A DNA stretch of 64,000 nt. Source: Pseudomonadota bacterium. Lineage in GTDB: Bacteria; Pseudomonadota; Gammaproteobacteria; Steroidobacterales; Steroidobacteraceae. The stretch lies in contig JADJXW010000001.1 of the NCBI GenBank assembly GCA_016720075.1, forward strand, positions 310,001-374,000, in the 5' to 3' direction. Under the pieces are notes generated by a model that worked only from the letters and a program-made list of their open reading frames with translations, searched no databases and was not told the DNA's origin. The position numbers and the translations under genes are program-made. Positions within the stretch are counted from its first letter, which is position 1; the number at the start of each line of letters is the position of its first letter. Of the stretch, positions 24,818-32,317 are shown in pieces.

Positions 24818-26323
24818 TCAGGCGGCGTCCCGCCGGATCTGGAAGCGCTTCAGCCATTCCGGCTCCGCCGCCGCGATGTTCTGGAAAACCTCCACGATCG
24901 CCGGATCAAGCTGCGACCCTGCGACGCGCGCGATTTCCTTCATGGCCACTTCGTGGCTGCGCCCGGCGCGATAGGCCCGCGAGCTGGTGATGGAGTCATA
25001 GGTGTCGGCGACGGCGATGATGCGCCCGTGCAGCGGAATGTTGTTGCCCTTCAGGCCATGCGGATAACCCTTGCCGTCATACATTTCCTGGTGATGGCGC
25101 GCGCCGAGCACGGCCTTCTCCAGGTGCTTCACGTGGCGAAGGATCTCGTAGCTGCGCTCCGGATGGACCATGATGAACGTGTACTCATCCTTGCTGAGCC
25201 GGGACGGCTTGCACAGCACGGCATCCGGAATGCCGATCTTGCCCACATCGTGCAGCAACGAGCCCCAGTGCAGGTCCTCGAGTTCGTCCTCCGGCAGCCC
25301 CATGGCCCTGCCGATCTCCATGGACAGGTGATGGACGCGATCGCTGTGGCCGCGTGTATAGGGGTCCTTGGCTTCCACGGCCTCGATGAGGGTCATGGCC
25401 AGCTGCTGGTTGAATTCGCGCATGCCCTCGAGCAGCAGATGCATGTTGCTCAGGCTCGAAAGCTGGTTGGCCAGGATCTCGGTCAGGTTCCGGTCGCTGT
25501 TGCTGAAGTCCTTCTTGTGCATGTGGTTGATCAGCACGACGATCGAATCGACCCTGCCGTCCACATGCATGGGGCAGGCCAGGATCTTGTAGGGCATGTC
25601 CGTGAAGATGTAGGCCCGGCGCGGATCGGCTGCCTCGTTGATGACCAGCGAATCCCGCGATGCCTGGATGAACCGGAACAGGTCACCACGCATCTCCACC
25701 AGCACCAGGTCCAGGTTGTGGATCTCCTTGCTGAGGTTGGTCGCGTACTGGCAGATGTCCTTCGACGGCCGCACGAAGGCGACCACATCGGCGTTCAGGT
25801 GCTCGGCCGCGGAGTGCAGCAGGTCGTGAAAGACCCCGTCGTGCTTGCGGGTCTGCGCCTGCACGTGCCGATCGACGGAATAGACCAGATGCAGTTCCTC
25901 GTAGCGTGAGCCGAGTTCCTCGGTCATGCTCCGCAGCTCGGATTTCTGCCGGTACTCGTCGGCGATGCCGATCGACAGGTCGTCGAAAGCCTCCACCAGG
26001 TGATCGAGGCTGGGCGGGGCGGACTTGTCATCCAGCGAGTCGACCAGGATCGCCGACCAGCCCATCTGTCCCACGCCAGTCATCACCAGCGGTTTGTACA
26101 GCACCATCTGGCTGTCGCCCCAGGCAATGCGATGCACGCCTTCCGCCGCATCTCCTGTCGCGGCGATGGTCCGGCCGATCTCGGCGGCCTGCGCGCGACC
26201 CTCGCCCCAGACAACATCGCCCTGTTTGCCCAAGACCATGAAGCAGGTGGGATGACCGGCCGCGCGGTCCAGCCAGCGCTGGTAGCGCGCGAAGTCCATC
26301 AGGCAGAGGATTTCATTGCTCAT
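24818..26323 (-). CDS. HD-GYP domain cyclic di-GMP phosphodiesterase with N-terminal sensory region
   Basis: 501 residues from the ATG at 26323, which overlaps the response-regulator stop by 4 bp. Residues 1-110 are an unassigned domain, and about 150-300 look like a GAF sensor. The HD-GYP domain (305-470) has the His-Asp pair at 358-359 (LLHDVGK), His410-His411 and DGKGYP (416-421), so the metal ligands of active phosphodiesterases appear intact. It should hydrolyse c-di-GMP, the ligand expected for the MshEN domain of the ATPase encoded next. Confidence 0.92.
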   Translation of the reverse strand: MSNEILCLMDFARYQRWLDRAAGHPTCFMVLGKQGDVVWGEGRAQAAEIGRTIAATGDAAEGVHRIAWGDSQMVLYKPLVMTGVGQMGWSAILVDSLDDKSAPPSLDHLVEAFDDLSIGIADEYRQKSELRSMTEELGSRYEELHLVYSVDRHVQAQTRKHDGVFHDLLHSAAEHLNADVVAFVRPSKDICQYATNLSKEIHNLDLVLVEMRGDLFRFIQASRDSLVINEAADPRRAYIFTDMPYKILACPMHVDGRVDSIVVLINHMHKKDFSNSDRNLTEILANQLSSLSNMHLLLEGMREFNQQLAMTLIEAVEAKDPYTRGHSDRVHHLSMEIGRAMGLPEDELEDLHWGSLLHDVGKIGIPDAVLCKPSRLSKDEYTFIMVHPERSYEILRHVKHLEKAVLGARHHQEMYDGKGYPHGLKGNNIPLHGRIIAVADTYDSITSSRAYRAGRSHEVAMKEIARVAGSQLDPAIVEVFQNIAAAEPEWLKRFQIRRDAA

Positions 26324-26709
26324 GGGGTTGCGCCCGCGACGACCCCGGAACCCAGGTGCTTCTCCAGCCTCGAAAGTACCGATCGCATGCTCACCGGTTT
26401 TTCGAGGAATTCGAGCAACGGAATCGCCGCCGTCCATTCGCGCTCCTCGCGATCGGTCCTGGAAGTCATCACCAGGATGGGGAAGGTGCGTGCGGGCAGC
26501 GCCTGACCGATGGCCAGGCACAGCTCGCGACCGGTCATCAGCGGCATCTGGATATCGGTGATCAGCGCATCCGGCGCCTGCCGGGTGACGGCCTCAAGGC
26601 CGGCCTTGCCGTTGTTGGCGGTCTCGATCGCGTAGCCGGCCCGCTCCAGGTGCATCTTCAGCACCAGTGTGATGTGCGCTTCATCGTCGACTATCAGGAT
26701 GCGTTTCAT
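26320..26709 (-). CDS. Single-domain response regulator (CheY-like)
   Basis: 129 residues, a lone receiver domain with acidic residues Asp8-Asp9 (LIVDDEAH), phospho-acceptor Asp52 (LITDIQMP), the switch Thr/Ser region (VMTSRTDREE) and the Lys-Pro pair (EKPVS). There is no output domain, so it should act by protein contact, probably on the downstream HD-GYP protein or the motor. It overlaps both neighbours by 4 bp. Confidence 0.93.
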   Translation of the reverse strand: MKRILIVDDEAHITLVLKMHLERAGYAIETANNGKAGLEAVTRQAPDALITDIQMPLMTGRELCLAIGQALPARTFPILVMTSRTDREEREWTAAIPLLEFLEKPVSMRSVLSRLEKHLGSGVVAGATP

Positions 26710-28601
26710 ACGGCCTCGGACATTTCAAGCGTGACCGGCTGGGCTTTGAGCGTCACCGTGAATTCGGTTCCCTTGCCGAGCTCACTGGCCACGCTGATCG
26801 TGCCCTGGTGAAGCTCGATGATCTGTTTGGCCAGGTACAGGCCAAGGCCGTGCCCGGTGCGCGAAGCCGCCGCATCGCTGGATGATCGATAGTACTTGTC
26901 GAAGATCCGCCGGCAGTCCTCCGCCGAGATGCCGATGCCCTGGTCGCGCACCTTGATCTGGATCTGTCCGTCGTCCAGCGTGCCGACGCTGACGACAATC
27001 CGGCCGCCGGGGTTGCTGTACTTGATCGCGTTGCTCAGCAGGTTGTCGACCGCAATGCGGAACAGGTATTTGTCCAGCCTCACGGAGCCGATGTCGGGCG
27101 GAATGGACAGCTCCAGTTCAATGGACTTGCCGAGCGCGCTGTTGTGCAGGCTCTGGAAGGCATCCTGGATCAGGTCATGCAGCCGCACTCGGGCCCGTTC
27201 TGGCTTCAGTGACCCGCCTTCCATCTTGCTGATGTTCAGCAGATTGTTGATCAGCGTTGCCATGCGCTCGGTTTCAGAGCGAATGACATTGACGGCATTG
27301 ACCTGCTCGGCTTCCGAAAGTGTTGATCGATGCAGCAGCAGTTCGCTGTAGCCCAGCAGCGCATTCAGCGGGGTCTTCAGCTCGTGCGCCACATGGGAGA
27401 CGAAGTCCGATCCGGCCAGCCTCGCCTTGTGTTCGATGCTGATGTCGCGGAACACGAACATCATGCCGGACAGATTCGTCCGGTCGCGCGGCGCAAACAG
27501 CGGTATTGCGGCGATCCGGATCCGGCGCTCCGGGTCACCGTCCGGTGCATAGTCGAGTATGGCGTTGCGTCCGGCGACTGACGCCTGCTTGTGGCGCAGC
27601 AGGAAGTTCATCACGTCCCGGTTCTCGCACCACTCCTGCACGGACTTGCCGACCAGTTCTTCGCGGCGGCGATCCAGCAGCTGTTCCAGCTTCTGGTTTG
27701 CAAAGGTCGCGGTGCCCGTGTCGTCGAGCACCACAATGGCATCCGGAAGGCTGTTCAGCGCGTACTCGGACTTCTCGTGCTTGTAGGACGTCAGCCTGGC
27801 CGCCGTCTGTGATTCGGCCTTTTCCTGCGCCAGGCCATCCACCCTGGCCTGCACCACCCGCAGGAAACCGTCGAAGCGTCGCATCAGACCATCGTTGCCG
27901 CCGGCGGCATCGACGCCGTGCAGTTCCGCGCCGTAGGAGCGCGACACGGCGTTCAGTTTCTCGCCGAGCTGGGTGAGCGGCTCGATCTCGCGCCGCAGCA
28001 GAAGGTAGGCCAGGGTGGTCAGCAGGAAGATGGGCAGCGCCATCAACCCCATCAGCGACAGCTGGGGACTGGCAAAGGGCCTGTAGGCCTCGAAGTAACC
28101 CGCACGGACAAACCCTGTCAGCTGTCCGTCGCGCATGACCGGCGCGAAGAACTCCCTGATCGCAAGGCGATCCCCGGGCGAGGCGAGCGTGTGCTCGCCA
28201 AACCAGGCAAAAGCCTCCGTCGGCATCGTCGCGGCCGGCACGATGCTGCCCGGCGACACCAGTTCCCTGAGCTTCCTGCCAGAGGTGTCGACCACGACGA
28301 GATAGGCGAGGTTGTCATCGTTCTGGAGCGTGGCCAGGCTGCGCAGCAACGGCTCCCTGTCGAGGCCGGCGATCGCCGCTGATGCGTCGCTGGCGGATTC
28401 CATGCCGGACACGGCGCGGGTGAGGGCGGTGCCGCTCACGCGAATATTCTGCCGGTGGACCTGCAGTCCATTGCGGTAGACCAGCGCACCTACCACCGCG
28501 ATGGCCAGCAGCGAGGCAGCGATCAGCACCAGGCCGAGACGGTCCTTCTTCATTTGTCGCTGCCATGCCTTCAACGCTGGCTCGGTGGTGCCAGTTCCCA
28601 C
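26706..28601 (-). CDS. Membrane histidine kinase with PAS domain, head of the pilus operon
   Basis: 631 residues from a GTG at 28601; an ATG at 28553 would remove 16 residues. Two transmembrane helices (about 22-42 and 183-203) frame a periplasmic sensor region (45-180). Then come a HAMP-like and coiled segment, a PAS domain (about 275-390; YALNSLPDAIVVLDD), HisKA (AHELKTPLNALLGYSELL, His406) and HATPase (NLLSNAIKYSN, DQGIGI, GHGLGL). It presumably phosphorylates the adjacent CheY-like protein. As the first gene of the 15-gene operon, it suggests that an envelope signal gates pilus activity. Confidence 0.9.
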   Translation of the reverse strand: MGTGTTEPALKAWQRQMKKDRLGLVLIAASLLAIAVVGALVYRNGLQVHRQNIRVSGTALTRAVSGMESASDASAAIAGLDREPLLRSLATLQNDDNLAYLVVVDTSGRKLRELVSPGSIVPAATMPTEAFAWFGEHTLASPGDRLAIREFFAPVMRDGQLTGFVRAGYFEAYRPFASPQLSLMGLMALPIFLLTTLAYLLLRREIEPLTQLGEKLNAVSRSYGAELHGVDAAGGNDGLMRRFDGFLRVVQARVDGLAQEKAESQTAARLTSYKHEKSEYALNSLPDAIVVLDDTGTATFANQKLEQLLDRRREELVGKSVQEWCENRDVMNFLLRHKQASVAGRNAILDYAPDGDPERRIRIAAIPLFAPRDRTNLSGMMFVFRDISIEHKARLAGSDFVSHVAHELKTPLNALLGYSELLLHRSTLSEAEQVNAVNVIRSETERMATLINNLLNISKMEGGSLKPERARVRLHDLIQDAFQSLHNSALGKSIELELSIPPDIGSVRLDKYLFRIAVDNLLSNAIKYSNPGGRIVVSVGTLDDGQIQIKVRDQGIGISAEDCRRIFDKYYRSSSDAAASRTGHGLGLYLAKQIIELHQGTISVASELGKGTEFTVTLKAQPVTLEMSEAV

Positions 28602-28670
28602 CGTATTAGCGGCCTCGCGGCGCGATTCTTGAAGGTTGGAGCGGCCTTTCGAGCAGCCACTACCCGGGTG

Positions 28671-28684
28671 CGCGGCCGGCCGCG
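28671..28684. repeat. 14-bp perfect palindrome between alkA and the pilus operon
   Basis: CGCGGCCGGCCGCG is fully self-complementary and sits in the 124-bp gap upstream of the histidine kinase gene. It could be an operator or simply a GC-rich chance palindrome; the rest of the gap shows no convincing promoter. Confidence 0.35.
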
Positions 28685-28725
28685 TCCGCCAGATGGAGCT
28701 GGTTCACACTTTGCGCAAGTGCGGG

Positions 28726-29472
28726 CTACTTGGCTTTGGCGGCCTTGCGGCGCGCCGGTTTGGCACGCTTGGCCTTCGCCTTTGCCTTTTTCGGGGGCGC
28801 AGGGCGAGGCGGCTCGATCTCGATGCGCGGCGCGCGGCCGGTGCGCCTGGGCAGCAGGCCCTGCTGGTGAAGATCCACCGCGCGCCACATGTACCAGCAG
28901 GCGGCCGAGCGATAGGGTTTCCAGCGCTCGCCGTAGGCGTGCAGAGCCTTCGGTCGCGGCATTCCCTTCAGGCCGTAGGCCAGCCGGAAGCCGTTGCGCA
29001 CGCCGTAGTCATCCACCGGCATCACGTCCGGCCGTCCGAAGTGGAACATCAGCAGCATCTGCACCGTCCAGCGGCCGATGCCGCGCACGGCCACGCAGCG
29101 CTCGATGATGGCCTCGTCGTCGAGTTGCCGAAGCACTTCGTCGGGCGGCAGTCGCCCATCGATGACATGCGCCGCGAGGTCTTTCAGCGCGGCGATCTTG
29201 GCGAATGAAAAGCCCACGGCGCGCAGCGATTCGGGCGTTGCCGCGATGAGCTGGGCGGGCGTTGGAAACGCGCCGTCGTGCAGCGCCACCAGGCGCTCCA
29301 GGATCTTGCGGGCCACCACCCCGGAGAGCTGCTGGCTGGCGATGGAACGGGCCAGCGCCTCGAAGGCCGAGCCATCGGGACGATCGCCCAGCGAATATTG
29401 ATCCGTAATTGCAACAATAGAGGCAACTACTGGATCTTTTGGTTTGAAATGCCGCAGTAATCGGGCCTTCAT
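28726..29472 (-). CDS. DNA-3-methyladenine glycosylase II (AlkA-type HhH-GPD) with basic C-terminal tail
   Basis: 248 residues. The HhH-GPD signature is GIGRWTVQMLLMFHFGR followed by DVMPVDDYGVRNG, which includes the expected catalytic Asp. The upstream helix SQQLSGVVARKILERL is also typical. The enzyme removes alkylated bases from DNA. The last 21 residues or so are almost only Lys, Ala, Arg and Pro, a histone-like tail absent from E. coli AlkA that could increase DNA affinity. The start at 29472 overlaps the mutM stop; an upstream extension in frame lies inside mutM. Confidence 0.9.
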   Translation of the reverse strand: MKARLLRHFKPKDPVVASIVAITDQYSLGDRPDGSAFEALARSIASQQLSGVVARKILERLVALHDGAFPTPAQLIAATPESLRAVGFSFAKIAALKDLAAHVIDGRLPPDEVLRQLDDEAIIERCVAVRGIGRWTVQMLLMFHFGRPDVMPVDDYGVRNGFRLAYGLKGMPRPKALHAYGERWKPYRSAACWYMWRAVDLHQQGLLPRRTGRAPRIEIEPPRPAPPKKAKAKAKRAKPARRKAAKAK

Positions 29473-30284
29473 TTCTGGCAGCTCCCGCACCAGTACGTGG
29501 CGCGCTGCCCCTGCACCCGGTGCTTCACCGGCTCTCCGCACTTGCGGCAGGGCTCGCCCCTGCGCTCGTACACAAACAGCTTCTGCTTGAAGTACCCCGG
29601 CTCGCCGCCCGCGCCCACGTAGTCTCGCAGCGTGGTGCCGCCATGGCGGATGGCCATCGACAGCACCGCGCGGATGGCCTTCACCAGCGCGCCGCATTCC
29701 TCGCGGGTCAGCGACTTCGCCGCGCGCCCCGGGCGGATGCCGGCGCGGAACAGCGCCTCGCTGGCGTAGATGTTCCCCACGCCCACCACGACCTGGCTGT
29801 TCATGATCAGGATTTTCACCGCCACGCGGCGACGGCGCGTTTTGCTGAACAGGTAGTCGGCGTCGAACTCCGGCTCCAGTGGCTCCGGGCCCAGCTTCGC
29901 CAGCAGCGGATGCGCCAGCGGGTCGCCCTCGCCATGGTGCAGGCTGCCGAAGCGGCGCGGATCGTTGAAGCGCAGCGTCCAGCGCGAATCCAGCTCCACG
30001 TCGAAGTGGTCGTGCGTCTCGCGCGCGGTGGAATCCGGCAGGATGCGCAGGCTGCCCGACATGCCCAGGTGCACCAGCAGCCAGCCCTGTGTCAGGTCGA
30101 TCAGGATGTACTTGGCGCGGCGGCGCACGCCCAGCACCTGCTGGCCGCGCGTCCAGTCGGCAAGTCTGGCATCGACGCGCCAGCGCAGCCGCGGCTCATG
30201 CACGCGAACGCGCTCAATGCGCCGCCCCTGCAGGTGCGGAGCGATGCCGCGCGCCGTGGTCTCTACTTCGGGAAGTTCAGGCAT
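29469..30284 (-). CDS. mutM: Formamidopyrimidine-DNA glycosylase MutM (Fpg)
   Basis: 271 residues starting MPELPEVE, where Pro2 becomes the catalytic N-terminal amine and Glu3 the acid. Lys57-like KYILIDL, the H2TH region (GVGNIYASEALF) and the C-terminal zinc finger (CRKCGEPV then CGSCQK) are all present. It excises 8-oxoguanine. It forms a two-gene repair unit with the AlkA-like gene through a 4-bp overlap. Its place next to rpmG-rpmB matches E. coli gene order. Confidence 0.97.
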   Translation of the reverse strand: MPELPEVETTARGIAPHLQGRRIERVRVHEPRLRWRVDARLADWTRGQQVLGVRRRAKYILIDLTQGWLLVHLGMSGSLRILPDSTARETHDHFDVELDSRWTLRFNDPRRFGSLHHGEGDPLAHPLLAKLGPEPLEPEFDADYLFSKTRRRRVAVKILIMNSQVVVGVGNIYASEALFRAGIRPGRAAKSLTREECGALVKAIRAVLSMAIRHGGTTLRDYVGAGGEPGYFKQKLFVYERRGEPCRKCGEPVKHRVQGQRATYWCGSCQK

Positions 30285-30308
30285 GGGGGTTCAAGCATGC
30301 CAGAAAGC

Positions 30309-30333
30309 AAAAAACCCGCCGAGGCGGCGGGTT
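30309..30333 (-). terminator. Rho-independent terminator of the rpmB-rpmG operon
   Basis: On the minus strand a GC-rich stem, ACCCGCC paired with GGCGGGT plus one A-T pair, has a 5-nt loop and is followed by a run of six Ts. It lies between rpmG and mutM, about 37-60 bp past the rpmG stop. Confidence 0.88.
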
Positions 30334-30369
30334 CTTCGCGGACTAGCAAACGCCCTGGAGAAAGGCCGC

Positions 30370-30525
30370 TTACTTGATCTTCGTTTCCTTGTACGTGACG
30401 TGCTTGCGCACGACCGGATCGTACTTCTTGAGCTCGATCTTCTCCGGATGAAGACGCTTGTTCTTCATCGTCACGTAGAAATGGCCCGTGTCGGCCGAGG
30501 AGAGCAGCTTCACTTTCTCGCGCAT
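30370..30525 (-). CDS. rpmG: 50S ribosomal protein L33
   Basis: 51 residues, MREKVKLLSSADTGHFYVT at the start and HVTYKETKIK at the end, the normal L33 length without zinc-binding cysteines. A strong ribosome binding site (AAGGAGG) lies 4 nt before the ATG. It is the second gene of the rpmB-rpmG operon. Confidence 0.97.
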   Translation of the reverse strand: MREKVKLLSSADTGHFYVTMKNKRLHPEKIELKKYDPVVRKHVTYKETKIK

Positions 30526-30534
30526 GGTGCCTCC

Positions 30535-30771
30535 TTACTGCTTCTGGGCGGTGGCGTTCATCTTCGCCAGCACGCTTTCGATGCCGTTCTTCTCGATGGT
30601 GCGCATCGCGTTGGCGCTCAGGCGCAGCTTCACCCAGCGCTTCTCGTCTTCGAGCCAGAAACGCTGCACATGCAGGTTCGGCAGGAAACGGCGCTTCTTT
30701 CTGTTGTTGGCATGCGAAACGCGGTTACCCACCGTCGGTCGCTTACCCGTGACTTCACACACGCGGGACAT
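30535..30771 (-). CDS. rpmB: 50S ribosomal protein L28
   Basis: 78 residues starting MSRVCEVTGKRPTVGN, with the conserved SHANNRKKRRFLPNL and RLSANAMRTIEKNG segments. This is the cysteine-poor (zinc-free) L28 type. The upstream in-frame extension lies over the promoter and is rejected. A 9-bp gap separates it from rpmG. Confidence 0.97.
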   Translation of the reverse strand: MSRVCEVTGKRPTVGNRVSHANNRKKRRFLPNLHVQRFWLEDEKRWVKLRLSANAMRTIEKNGIESVLAKMNATAQKQ

Positions 30772-30843
30772 GGCTCGATCCTCGTCAAATCCTTGCGGAA
30801 GGCGCTTCAGGCCCAAGGGGGGCAGAGCGCCGAAAGGGCGTGC

Positions 30844-30873
30844 TTTATACCAGTCGGGCCGGTCGCGGGGCAA
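30844..30873 (-). promoter_or_regulatory. Sigma-70 promoter of rpmB-rpmG
   Basis: On the minus strand TTGCCC (30868-30873), an 18-nt spacer and TATAAA (30844-30849), preceded by TGG, form a good promoter about 70 bp upstream of rpmB. It lies between vapC and rpmB, so the ribosomal genes are not dependent on vapBC transcription. Confidence 0.7.
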
Positions 30874-30939
30874 GGACGAAGGGCGTTGGCCATGACTTCA
30901 GCCTCGAATGGATGCTGCGTCGCAGCATAATGTAAGCCG

Positions 30940-31332
30940 TCAGGTAACCGTCTGTAGCCCCAGGTGGGCGCTGAAGGGCTCGAAATCGCGGTCGGAATGC
31001 AGCAGCTGCAGGTCATCCTGGATGCAGCGGGTGGCGATAAGTGCGTCGATGGTGCCGCGGACTGTGTGGCCCCGCGAACGCAGGAGACGGCAGTTGCGCG
31101 CGGCCTGCAGTGCGACCTGTTCCCCGCCGATCGAGATGCATTGCACCCTGGACAGCCGTTCGCGAGTGCGATGGAAGTCCAGCTCACGTGTGACGCCTCG
31201 CAGCACCTCGGCAAGGATCAGGTCACCGATCAGCAAAGGTTCCTTGCCGAGCAGCTCATCCAGCCGCTTCGTTTGGGGCGTGGATATGTCGCGCAGATGG
31301 TCGATCCACACGCTCGAATCCACCAGTATCAC
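30940..31332 (-). CDS. vapC: VapC-type PIN-domain ribonuclease toxin
   Basis: 130 residues from a GTG at 31332 that overlaps the antitoxin stop (GTGA). PIN-domain acidic residues are visible: VDSSVWIDHL near the N-terminus, the Glu in ILAEVLRG, IDALIA and HSDRDFE. VapC toxins cleave tRNA or rRNA and are held inactive by VapB. A reading from 31584 would run through the antitoxin and is rejected. Confidence 0.93.
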   Translation of the reverse strand: MILVDSSVWIDHLRDISTPQTKRLDELLGKEPLLIGDLILAEVLRGVTRELDFHRTRERLSRVQCISIGGEQVALQAARNCRLLRSRGHTVRGTIDALIATRCIQDDLQLLHSDRDFEPFSAHLGLQTVT

Positions 31333-31523
31333 TCGGCGTTCCGCATCTTCCGCAGGTCGCCCTCCCAGTGAACCGTGCCACGCAGTTCGCGGATCCGCTC
31401 CTGTCCAGACAGCTGCACCAGTCGCTGCAGGCCCAGCTCTACCACGGCGCGCTTGGTCTTGAGCCCTGTCGCGCGCAGTGCGGCCTTCATCAGTTTGTCG
31501 TCGATCACGATGTTCGTGCGCAT
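31329..31523 (-). CDS. vapB: VapB-type antitoxin
   Basis: 64 residues beginning MRTNIVIDDKLM, the ribbon-helix-helix DNA-binding half, then KRAVVELGLQRLVQL and a C-terminal RGTVHWEGDLRKMR segment that should wrap the toxin. It belongs to the VapB family with the TNIVIDD start. The gene overlaps vapC by 4 bp. The ATG at 31523 is preferred over the GTG at 31532. Confidence 0.92.
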   Translation of the reverse strand: MRTNIVIDDKLMKAALRATGLKTKRAVVELGLQRLVQLSGQERIRELRGTVHWEGDLRKMRNAE

Positions 31524-31546
31524 GGCAGGCACCTGAATGTGTATGA

Positions 31547-31576
31547 CTTTGATGGATAGTGTGCATCATATCAAAG
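31547..31576. promoter_or_regulatory. Candidate VapBC operator (inverted repeat)
   Basis: CTTTGAT (31547-31553) and ATCAAAG (31570-31576) are perfect 7-bp inverted arms 16 bp apart, in an AT-rich patch just upstream of vapB. The right arm overlaps the radC stop. Ribbon-helix-helix antitoxins usually bind such repeats to autoregulate. Confidence 0.45.
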
Positions 31577-32224
31577 CAGCCCACGCTCGGCGAAGGACGT
31601 GCAGCGGTTGTCTCCTACGATCAGGTGATCGAGAACGCGGATGTCGACCAGGGCCAGTGCGTCCTTCAACCGGTGCGTGATGAGCTCATCGGCCTGGCTG
31701 GGCTCCGCCACGCCCGAAGGATGGTTGTGCGCGAGGATCACCGCGGCGGCATTGCGGTACAGCGCCTGCCGCACCACTTCGCGCGGATGCACGCTGGCCC
31801 CATCGATGGTGCCGCGGAACAGTTCGTCGAACGCGATGAGCCGGTGGCGGTTGTCGAGGAACAGGCAGCAGAACACCTCGAACGGGCGGTCGCGCAGTTC
31901 GGCCACCAGGAAGGCGCGCGTGGCCGCGGGAGACTCCAGCGGGGGGCCGGCCGCGGCCTCCTGGCGGTAGTGGCGGCGGGTGAGCTCCAGCGCCGCCTGC
32001 AGCCGACCGTAGCGGCGTGGCCCGAGGCCGGGGGTGGCCCGGCAACGCTCCCGTTCTGCAGTCATCAGGCCCCGCAGCGAGCCGAATTCCCGGATCAGGC
32101 GGCCGCCCAGGTCGACGGCGCTGATGCCGCGGCAGCCGCCGCCCAGCAGCACGGCCAGCAGCTCCGCGTCGCTGAGCCGGCCAGGGCCCTCGGCCAGCAG
32201 TTTCTGCGTGCAAATGCGATCCAT
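31571..32224 (-). CDS. radC: RadC-like JAB/MPN-domain protein
   Basis: 217 residues. An N-terminal helix-hairpin-helix-like region (LSDAELLAVLLGGG) is followed by the JAB1/MPN domain with the metalloprotease-like signature HNHPSGVAEPSQAD and RVLDHLIVGD. The biochemical role of RadC remains unsettled. The start at 32224 gives the usual length; a very long open frame upstream in this phase is the antisense shadow of coaBC and dut. It is divergent from coaBC as in other Gammaproteobacteria. Confidence 0.9.
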   Translation of the reverse strand: MDRICTQKLLAEGPGRLSDAELLAVLLGGGCRGISAVDLGGRLIREFGSLRGLMTAERERCRATPGLGPRRYGRLQAALELTRRHYRQEAAAGPPLESPAATRAFLVAELRDRPFEVFCCLFLDNRHRLIAFDELFRGTIDGASVHPREVVRQALYRNAAAVILAHNHPSGVAEPSQADELITHRLKDALALVDIRVLDHLIVGDNRCTSFAERGLL

Positions 32225-32304
32225 GTCGCACAGTTTCGACACCAGGCGACGGAATCGCGATAAGCAAATCGCCTGCGGACAATGGAAAACAGCGCTGGCG
32301 CGCT

Positions 32305-32310
32305 GATAAT
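32305..32310 (+). promoter_or_regulatory. GATAAT -10-like box 7 nt before coaBC
   Basis: GATAAT ends exactly 7 nt before the coaBC ATG, with TGGAAA (32283-32288) 16 nt upstream as a possible -35. There is no ribosome binding site, so the mRNA may be leaderless. Confidence 0.45.
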
Positions 32311-32317
32311 CGACACC

